Shown here in pieces: positions 53,801-61,589 of a DNA stretch of 64,000 bases. Positions within the stretch are counted from its first letter, which is position 1; every line of letters begins with the position of its first letter. Source of the stretch: Pictodentalium vernedei. Its lineage: Eukaryota; Mollusca; Scaphopoda; Dentaliida; Dentaliidae. The stretch lies in contig CM062290.1 in assembly GCA_031216915.1 (NCBI GenBank), forward strand, positions 259,074,291-259,138,290, in the 5' to 3' direction. A model generated the notes under the pieces. That model was not told where the DNA came from, made no database searches, and worked only from the letters and a program-made list of their open reading frames with translations. The position numbers were made by a program, and so were the translations under genes.

Positions 53801-55147
53801 AGTTCCCGCACTTTTATGTCCCAAAATTGAGATAAACGCATAAAAAACAGATTTTTTTCCCAAACAAAATACTTTCAGCCTAAATTTTTTTTTCTTCTTA
53901 AAATGCTTAAAAAACCAAAAAACTAATTTCTGGATTTTGGTCCAAAATTTTCTAAGTCCCACCAGGACCCCAAATTTTCAGTGTAAAAAAAATAATTTTT
54001 TTTTGTTTTAAAATTGACTGAAACGCATAAAAAAAACCCCAAAAATTTCCGGATTTTGGTCCAAAATTTCTAAGTCCACAACGGGGGCCCAAATTTTCAG
54101 CCTAAATATGAACCCAGGGACTTGGCTTGAACACACTTGAATCCCTCCCAACCCCCCCCCTCCCCCCCCCCCCCCCCACACACACACACACCTAAGGATG
54201 CTACATACCAAATATCAAAAGATTCTTATTGGTAGATCTGAAGAAGAAGATTTTTAAAGAATATTCCTCATACTGCACTAATTTAAACATTTGGGCTCCC
54301 ATAGAGAGCCCAAATATGGACCCAGGGAATTGATTTCAATAAACCTGTGAAACAATCTTCCAAAGATGTTATATGTGACATTTGAAAGCTTTTGGAGCAG
54401 TGGTTTGGGAGAAAAGTAGTCTTACATGTTTTTCCCATTACCCACAGTGTTAAAAAATGCTGACTCAGAACTTTTTCAAAGTCCCCAAAAAGTACCCCAT
54501 GATAAAACCGATGGCAATTTTTCTTTACCTTCCCATTCTGTTGGTCCTAAGGAAGCTTCACACCAAATAAGAATTCTCAGTGCCGTGTAGTTTTGGAATT
54601 ATGGGCGTTTTAATTTTTTTCTATTTTTAGCTCCTGCGGATCCCATGGGGCGACGGGAACAAAAATTTGGGCAAAAATTAAGTATTTATGACCCAATAAG
54701 CCTTCATATCAAATCTGGTTAAAATCTGGCTCTCAGTTTGGAAAATAGAAATTTTGGGAGTGGCAAAAATTCTTGCCCCTCCCATAACGAAGCCAAATAA
54801 TGCTCGACAAACTTCTCTTGAACAAACTTGATTCTAAACCTCAAAAGGACTCTGTATACCACACATCAAGTCTCTGCTACTGGTGTTTATTAGGAGAAGA
54901 TTTTCAAAAAATTGAGCCATTTTTTCCCCACACCTCTGCTCAATATGAGCCGAAACCTAATTTGCATAAAAATCAAAATGCCCCTATATAACCACTACTT
55001 ACATGAAATTTAATTAAAATGTGGCCAGTGGTTTAGGAGAAAGAGGCTCAAACACCACCTTCACGCAGGATGATGGACGATGGACGGATGACGGACGAAG
55101 AGTGATAAGAAAAGCTCACCCTGACTTTCAGTCAGGTGAGCTAAAAA
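53801..55147 (+). mobile_element. minisatellite-type element ending in GACTTTCAGTC hairpin
   Basis: Two diverged copies of an about 130-bp unit (CCGGATTTTGGTCCAAAATTT-like; near 53850-53970 and 54010-54110), a C-rich/CA-rich tract (54148-54190), GGGACTTGGCTTGAACACA and GGTCCTAAGGAAGCTTCACA blocks. Then GGACGATGGACGGATGACGG and a 3' stem AGCTCACCCTGACTTTCAG / TCAGGTGAGCTAAAAA. The final AGCTAAAAA equals the HINE end. No protein is encoded; a Gly-rich minus-strand frame over the C-rich tract is an artefact. Confidence 0.5.
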
Positions 55148-55294
55148 CTGGTTGTCTCATTGGGCAGAGATGACTGCAACTTTACTAGACCAACCAAATT
55201 TTGGTTGTCTTGGAGCATCAGGCAAATCTATATGGCAGCTCTGCTCACCAATAAGTCATCAACAATAATCTAAAATTTCATAAATCAAAACTCA
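55148..55294. other. no recognisable feature
   Basis: Short anonymous stretch between two minisatellite elements. Confidence 0.35.
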
Positions 55295-56117
55295 ATAGAA
55301 TAAACAGCTGCGCCCATTATTAATTACAAGAGGGAACCACACAATATGAGTATACATGTGTACTTGTCAGGTTACATATACTTGCCACCAAAAAATCATG
55401 AAAATTGCTCAAAGTCCAACATGTGGAAAATTGCCTATATTTTGATGAATAAAGTCCCATAACTCTGGAAAGACAAATCGGACAGCGACACAAATCGAAA
55501 GGGAGATTCCTTCTATCAACATATACTTGCAACCAAAAAATCATGAAAATTGCTCGAAGCATTTTCAAGTTATGGTTCGACATGTGAAAAATAAAGTCCC
55601 ATAACTCTGGAATGACTAATCGAATGGCGACACCAACCGAAAGGGAGCTTCCTTCAACAACATAAACCACCTACCAAAAAATCGTGAAAATCTCTCGAAG
55701 TGTTCTCGAGTTATCGTACGACGTGTAAAAAATCAACAATTTTCTAAGTAATAAAGTCCCATAACTCTGGAATGACTAATCGAACATCGACACTAAATGA
55801 AAGGGAGCTTCCCTCCATCGATATACACCACCTACCCCAAAATCACAAAAATCTCTCAAAGCGTTCCCGAGTTATCGTACGACGTGTAAAAAATGAACAA
55901 TTTTCTAAGTAATAAAGTCCCATAACTCTGGAATGACTAATCGAACGGCGACACTAAACGAAAGGGAGCTTCCCCCCATCGATATACACCACATACCCCA
56001 AAATCACGAAAATCTCTCAAAGCGTTCTTGAGTTATCGTATGACATATGACCGGAAGGACAGACAGACAGCGGTATACCATAATACGACCCATTTTTTCA
56101 AAACGGGCGTATAAAAA
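55295..56117 (+). mobile_element. minisatellite Helentron-like element, family C, copy 2
   Basis: The same leader as 9027 (AATAAACAGCTGCGCC, TTAATTACAAGAGGGAA, ACACAATATGAGTATACATG), then about five units of 140-160 bp with AAAGTCCCATAACTCTGGAA. Next come GACAGACAGACAGCGGTATA and ACCATAATACGACCC, and the stem CCCATTTTTTCAAAACGGG with CGTATAAAAA. Confidence 0.65.
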
Positions 56118-56485
56118 CGTAACTGTTAAATTTTCTGTCATCTTTATACATGATGGGCTGCATCAACAGAAACATTTGCCCAGCCCAAAATGATTTTGCA
56201 TAAAAAAAAATCCAAAACATTTTGCTCTGTCAGGTTTTAAAACTTTTAGTCTTTTGCATAAAGTTTAATGCATAACAGTGCATATATAATGACACCATTG
56301 AGTGTTTTTCCAGGGTTAAGGATTTAATGTAGTGTCATTGTATAAATAGGGGGAAAGTAAATAACTTTTTATTAAAATATGAAAAGTACTAAAACCATAG
56401 ACTGAAAGGTTACCCTTTTCTATCACTTTTCACCATTTTATTATATGATCCAACAATTCTTCCGGTTATTAAGCCCATTCATAAA
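56118..56485. other. anonymous intronic sequence
   Basis: Near 56152-56185 ATGGGCTGCATCAACAG and TTGCCCAGCCC form a loose inverted repeat. No gene or repeat family assigned. Confidence 0.35.
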
Positions 56486-58189
56486 TGAAAGTGTCAATGA
56501 TACTGCAGCTGAACTTGACCAAGAAGACACTGAACTAAATAGAAAGTTCCAGTAATGCCAAGTCATTCACTTAAGTTTCTGCAGAAAACAACCCATCTCA
56601 ATAGCTCCTACCAGACATTGTCAAATTGAGCAAGAAGTAAAAATAATATCAGCCCGGAGTAGGGGGCTACAGGAATTATAGACAATTTAATAGCAAAATC
56701 TAAGATGGCTGCTGGTGGCCATGTTTTTTAATGAAATTAAAAAAACAACATCACAGCTCCCATCCACCCATCACTCTAAAGCCACATAAGAGGGTTGAAA
56801 AAGATTGAGTGAGAGATGCACCCCATAGGGTGTGTTTGCTAAAGAAATTGTTAACAATTTATATGCCAAATCCAAAATGGATGCTGGCGGGCATATTTTT
56901 CGAAAAAATTTGAAAAAATTGATAGCTCTCATCTTGACATCCCACCAAACCTACATATGAAATCTGAAAAAGATCGTGTGAAAGATGTAGTCTGTAGGGT
57001 TTGCTAATGCAGGGGCTCGATTTAATCTGAAAATTTTGAACAGCAATTTACTATTCATTTGTGAAAATTGATTAGCTGTTGGTGAAAATTGATTAGCTGT
57101 TGATGAAAATTAACTTCGGACTGAGATTTATTGAAATGCAAAATTCCGAAATTGAGTTGCAAAATACTATGCCAGGGTTTCCATTACAACAGCTTAGGGG
57201 CCATCAACTGGACCCATTCCCCTCGCCGATCATTTACTGATAAAGCATAAAAAATTCTAGTCAAGACGCGGTCATTCTCCCAACAAAGTTGAGACATTTT
57301 AGGAGAACCTTTTCCAGAATTGGCATTCTGCAACTTAAGATTGCCGAGTGTCATTCGGAAACTATCACTATTTTTTTTTTGACGAAGATTCAACATAATT
57401 ATTCTCACAAAATCTGATTCACCATTCAGATGCAAGGAAATGGCCTTCCTGCAGTGTTCAATTCTAAAAATTTTTTCTTTGCCCGGCACGAATCATAGTC
57501 ATGCCAGGCAATCTCTGATTTTCATCTCCTCCCAGAGCCATTAATTTATTCCTAGCAGAAACCCTGACTATGCAAATCCAGTTAAATCGAGCCCTGTGCT
57601 AATGGAATTGTTGACAATTTATATGCCAAAGCCAAGATGACCACTGGTGGCCATGTTTTTCAATGAAATTCAGAAAAATTTGATAGCTCCCATCTAGATA
57701 TCACACCAAAGATACATATAAAATTTGAAAAAGATCGGGCGAGAGGTGCGGCCCGTAGGGTGTGCTAATAGAACTGTTGACAATTTATATGCCAAATGCA
57801 AGATGGCCACTGCCGGCCATGTGTTTTCAACGAAATGCAAAACAATTTGATAGCTCCCATCCAGACATCACACCAAAACTACATATGAAATTTTTAAAAG
57901 ATCAGGTGAGAGATGCGATCTGTAAGGCGTGCTAATGGAATTGTTGACAATTTATATGCCAAATCCAAGATGTTCGGTAGCTACCATGTTTTTCAACAAA
58001 ATTCGGAACTGTTTGATAGCCCCCATCTAGACATTATACCAAAGCCACATCTGAAATTGATTGGGTGAGAGATGTGGCCTGTAGGGTAAGCTGAAGGAAT
58101 TGTGGACAGAAGTATGGACGCACAGATGGACAACAGATTGTAACCCATCTCAATAGCTCAAACTTGACATTGTCAAGTTAAGCTAAAAA
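56486..58189 (+). mobile_element. HINE-C: Helentron-like element with 170-bp repeat core
   Basis: Starts TGAAAGTGTCAATGATACTG; ends TGTCAAGTTAAGCTAAAAA with flanks A and T. The 5' inner box is CAGCTGAACTTGAC, partly matching the 3' box. The core units of about 170 bp contain AAGATGGC.GCTGG.GGCCAT, GATAGCTCCCATC and GAAATTTGAAAAAGATC; about six to seven copies are present. A hAT-type MITE (57010-57596) is nested within the core. No coding sequence. Confidence 0.75.
57010..57596. mobile_element. hAT-type MITE, 587 bp
   Basis: Terminal inverted repeats CAGGGGCTCGATTTAA and TTAAATCGAGCCCTG, flanked by an exact 8-bp duplication TGCTAATG (57002-57009 and 57597-57604). Eight-base duplications with CAGGG ends are typical of hAT elements. 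The 101-codon minus-strand frame inside (57184-57489) does not look like a transposase, so the element is non-autonomous. It interrupts a repeat unit of HINE-C. Confidence 0.85.
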
Positions 58190-58190
58190 T

Positions 58191-58360
58191 GTAATGCACA
58201 GCCCATCAAGCGCTGGAGAATAATCGTAAATGCAGACTCAGGGACGAGGAATGATAACATCTGTTTATTATTTTAATTATTGTTTTTTCAAATTTAAAAA
58301 AAAATTTCCACAAAAACACATCATGTGACCCCTCATTGGATGAGCTCGAATATTTTTTGC
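58191..58360. repeat. palindromic MITE half, copy 1
   Basis: ATGCACAGCCCATCAAGCGC, TGGAGAATAATC and then ACACATCATGTGACCCCTCA followed by GGATGAGCTCG. The same order occurs at 59039-59190. The latter block is the PB-1/10378 centre motif, so this is probably half of a related palindromic element. Confidence 0.5.
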
Positions 58361-58381
58361 TTTTACATCTTATTTTTAATT

Positions 58382-58425
58382 TTTATGGGCAAAGTGGCCA
58401 TTCAATTAACAAGGTTCTGCTGTAT
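58382..58425. repeat. pogo/Tigger-like MITE right-end fragment
   Basis: GGCAAAGTGGCCATTCAATTAACAAGG-like end (58387-58413) followed by TTCTGCTGTA matches the right terminus of the TA MITE. Only about 45 bp remain. Confidence 0.55.
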
Positions 58426-58469
58426 AGTTTTAGCGTTTGTCAACATTTCAGGTGTCATCATATTCAATT

Positions 58470-58778
58470 CGGTTTGAATCCCACCTGCGTCAACCGCTTT
58501 ATGTGCTTGGGCAAGACACTTCACCTCCATTGCCCACGTGGGGGCACGGTGGTGTTGTGTACTAAGGCGAACTGCACATCAATGGTGCACTTGTCTTCAA
58601 CCAATGCTAACCCTGCTTGTTTGGAGTTAGTATGTTGGGGAGCCTGACAGTTGCTTGCCGCTGCTCAGTGGTTCTCCCTGGGTACTCTGGCTTCCTCCAC
58701 CTGTAAAATTGTCTGACATGAGGTGACCCAGGCTGTCGAAAGTGTCGTTAAAACCCAATATGTAAAATAAATAAATAA
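58470..58778 (+). mobile_element. tRNA-derived SINE, family 1, copy 2
   Basis: Flanked by an exact 13-bp duplication ATCATATTCAATT (58457-58469 and 58779-58791), so it is a direct LINE-mediated insertion. It starts near the B box (GGTTTGAATCCC) and is 5'-truncated. The body contains TGGGCAAGACACTTCACC, ATTGCCCACGTGGGGGCA and GTGTACTAAGGCGAACTG. The tail is (AAATA)n. The same family is at 59320-59666 and 7590-7975. Confidence 0.85.
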
Positions 58779-58791
58779 ATCATATTCAATT

Positions 58792-59038
58792 TATAAATAT
58801 CCATCACCATGTAAAACTATCACAACAGTCTGTGAGTCTGGATTGTCATATTCTATCTCGTTGACAAGCCTGGATCTGCCAGATGAAACATGAGGCCTAT
58901 ATCATCAAGTTTGATTTGGCAAATGTGATCTTGTAAATACTATGGAATACAGTGACGCAGATCAAGTGATTGTTGCAATAATCTTTCTAAACTAGATACA
59001 TTCACAAACTTTTCACACACCCAAATTTATAAAAAATG
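58792..59038. other. no recognisable feature
   Basis: Anonymous intronic sequence. Confidence 0.4.
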
Positions 59039-59190
59039 GTAATGCACAGCCCATCAAGCGCTGGAGAATAATCATAACTACAGACTCTGGGGATGAGAAA
59101 TGATGAATATTTGTTGTCTGTGTCAAATTTTTCAAAACATTCCCACAAAACCTCTCATGTGATCGCTCAAACGAGCTCAAATTTTATTTT
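59039..59190. repeat. palindromic MITE half, copy 2
   Basis: ATGCACAGCCCATCAAGCGC, GGAGAATAATCATAACTAC, ACATTCCCACAAAACCTCTC and CGAGCTCAAATTTT, matching 58191-58360 with substitutions. Confidence 0.5.
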
Positions 59191-59319
59191 TTTTCTACTG
59201 CTAAAGCTGTAAATTATGAGGGCAGATGTAAATTTCGATATAAACTGGACACTCACTGGAGATTCTCTCTTTTCCAAGTATAGCAAGGCCAGTAACTGTT
59301 GTTTTACTTGTTTGTACAT

Positions 59320-59666
59320 TTATTTATTTATTGGGATTTAATGACATTTTTGGCAGCCAGGGTTATCGGGTGTCAGAGAGTTTTATAGGTGGAGGAAGCC
59401 GGAGTACCAGGAGAGAACCACAAAGCAAAGGTGAGCAACTGCCAGACTCCCCAATGTACTAATGCCACACAAACAGGGTTAGCATTGGTTGAAGGCAAGT
59501 GCACCATCGACGTGCAGTATGCCTTAGTACACAGTGCCCCCATGTGGGCAATCGGGATGAAGTGCCTTGCCCAAGAACATAATGCAGTTACCCCTGACAG
59601 GGATCGAACCATGGACCTTTCAGTTGAAGTTCAATGCCATAACCACTGAGCCACCATGCTCCCTTT
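59320..59666 (-). mobile_element. tRNA-derived SINE, family 1, copy 3 (full length)
   Basis: On the minus strand from 59666: GGGAGCATGGTGGCTCAGTG (Pol III A box TGGCTCAGTGGT), then GGTTCGATCCC about 40 bases on (B box), then the shared core with TTGGGCAAGGCACTTC and GATTGCCCACATGG. The tail is (AAATA)n at its 3' end. Flanked by the 9-bp duplication TTTGTACAT (59311-59319 and 59667-59675). This copy shows the SINE to be tRNA-derived. The core resembles conserved central domains of wide-ranging animal SINE superfamilies; which one needs a database check. Confidence 0.88.
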
Positions 59667-59675
59667 TTTGTACAT

Positions 59676-60154
59676 CTGTCCACATGATCAAAATTTCATT
59701 CTTAGAACCCTCATACTTATTGAATGAGTTGAGTGAGGGGTGGGCAGACATGTGGCTGAGTTAGTGAGTGAATTTCTAAAATCTACCAATTTCATTGGAG
59801 AACTAAATTCAATTTTTAAGGACTATTTGGCCTCAAGTTTCTGAAAATGTGCATTTAGATTTTCAAAACCAACTGCACAGCATAGAATAACCATACACTC
59901 TGATGAGTATAAATGGTACATGTACTGGCGATATCCTCATTCTGTGATTTAGCAGCTCACTTTTGCCAACAAGATGAACATATGAAAACAGGCAATCAAC
60001 AGAACTGAGTAAACAAATATTTGAGGTCTTACAGTCCTTAAACTCTTAAATGTAGTTCTCAAAATAATCAATATCAGCTTGTTTATGAACACTTTTGCAG
60101 GCAACTATCATTGCCAACACAGGAGAAATTAAAACACAAAACATCAATACTTAC
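59676..60154. other. intronic sequence next to donor
   Basis: No gene or repeat recognised. The region ends at the donor GTAAGT on the minus strand (60154-60149). Confidence 0.45.
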
Positions 60155-61162
60155 TCGAATGACTTAATCGGTGTCGTTCTAGATTCTGTTGATAAGAAAA
60201 TTTCAAATCACACTTCTCACAAGCAAATGATTTGCGGCTCACAGCGGGATGTTCTTTAGTGTGCTCGGTGATCTCTTCCAAAATGTCAAATAATTTATAA
60301 CAGGTATTACATCTGTATACACCTGAAAGAAATTGCGGAATAAACTCTAGCTCTTCCTCCGTAGTTATGACACCAGTTTCTTCATCAAGGCGCTCAGTGT
60401 ACACAATTCGCTCTTCTCTCAGTTTAACTGTACCATTCAGTTTTTGTATATCTTCCTTCATTGCAATTGTAATAGATTTTATTTGCTGGGCCACATTTAT
60501 CATACAATTTGATATATCAGTCTCACAAAGATATCTACAATAGATGTGGTTTCGGAGGTAATGTCGTTTTAGACTAAATGGATGACGATAGATTCCACGA
60601 CAAATGTCACATCGGTACACTTTGTCACCTTTGGATGTCAGTTCTGATGCTGCACCCTGAAGGTCAAACTGATATCTTCCCAACTCAGGCTGAACATTCA
60701 ACTCTTTCATAATTTCTGATACATCTCTTCCCCCATTTGGAAGCATAACTGAAGATTGTGAATTAGACACAGCCTCAGGAAGAGAATTCATATCATTAAG
60801 TTCATTTTCTGAAGTGCTGCTCAGTATTTCCTCAGACTCGGGGATAACAACCTTGTTTGCACTCATTGATAACTCTTGTTTGTCTTTTGTTATTGGCTCA
60901 TCCTTCACAAACAAATCTTGTTCTGTTGCCTGAACCTCTGAACTCAAGTTCTTCTTGTTAGTAGAGTCTGATCTATCAGCACTTTCGACAGGGTTAATTT
61001 TTTCTGAAGATAGTTTCCTTTTCACCTTTTTGAAAGAAATAAAATCCTGCTCTTCAAGAAACCTTCTGGGAATTTTTCTTCGTCTACCTGATACTTCACT
61101 CACTGACTCCATTTTTTCCAACATTGCTACAGTTTGCAATATTTCTGGATCATGAAACTGAT
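60155..61162 (-). CDS. C2H2 zinc-finger protein, internal exon
   Basis: Internal coding exon of the same minus-strand gene. The acceptor is TTTTTGTTGTAG ending at 61163; the donor A/GTAAGT comes after 60155. The exon is 1,008 nt; its first two bases complete a codon from an upstream exon outside the window, and the last base (A) joins GT at 5835 to give Ser. The N-terminal part has GRRRKIPRRFLEEQ, basic and possibly a nuclear-localisation signal, and FVKDEP containing a SUMO consensus VKDE. Three C2H2 fingers lie near exon residues 181-205 (CDIC...H), 281-304 (CNTC...H) and 311-334 (CEKC...HRLSH), the last just before the donor. The minus-strand frame continues 20 residues upstream of the acceptor into intron, which is not coding. 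Function: sequence-specific DNA binding is likely; the orthologue is not identified. Confidence 0.92.
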
Positions 61163-61589
61163 CTACAACAAAAATACAATAAACAGTATAGTAACTGGTT
61201 TTATTATTATTTATGACTACCACAATATTGCCTTAGTTTGACCATGAATTATGGTTCAACAAAATTTTTCCACATTCAGATCATGCCCATCTCAAATGAG
61301 GGAAGAGGGTTGAGGAACTGACAACCGTTACTTATTCTCAGTTCCTTATTCAACATTCCTTATCAACATAAAATTGGTTGATAACGGATGTCAAATAAGG
61401 AACTAGGAATAAGTAGTTGTTGTCATATCTGGAAATTGGGCTCATGTGTGCAGAATTTTGCAATGACAATTTAACAAGCACACTATAAAAATTTTAATGT
61501 ATATATTCTCAACATTCTAGACAAACATTGCATTCGAGGAGTGTTTAAAAAGGCTTTACACAATGATTTTCATGAAGATAAACCATCAA
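61163..61589. other. intron upstream of the internal exon
   Basis: Contains the branch/acceptor region just right of 61163 and a palindromic element at 61319-61425. The rest is anonymous. Confidence 0.5.
61319..61425. mobile_element. palindromic MITE-like hairpin
   Basis: TGACAACCGTTACTTATTCT, CAGTTCCTTATT and CCTTATCAAC face GTTGATAACGG, AATAAGGAACTAGGAATAAG and TAGTTGTTGTCA. The arms are about 45-50 bp each with a short loop near AAAATTG. Weaker symmetry extends to about 61277-61448 (TCATGCCCA versus TGGGCTCATG). No target duplication resolved. Confidence 0.6.

Larger units (their letters stand above)
5836..60154 (-). other. 54.3-kb intron of the zinc-finger gene
   Basis: The intron is bounded by a minus-strand donor GTAAGT (60154-60149) and an acceptor TTCTCTTTTCAG (ending at 5836). 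The upstream exon leaves one base (A) of a split codon and the downstream exon supplies GT, giving an intact Ser codon and an open frame across the junction. Everything between looks transposon-derived or anonymous; I found no further zinc-finger coding sequence. A small unseen exon cannot be excluded. RNA reads spanning 60155 to 5835 would settle it. Confidence 0.8.

Noticed and set aside
54008..54211. Glycine-rich minus-strand ORF
   Set aside because: It arises from a C-rich/CA-rich low-complexity tract in a minisatellite element.
61203..61223. ATG at 61223 as start of the internal zinc-finger exon
   Set aside because: The 20 residues before 61162 are intronic, and a good acceptor lies at 61163-61164, so the exon is internal.
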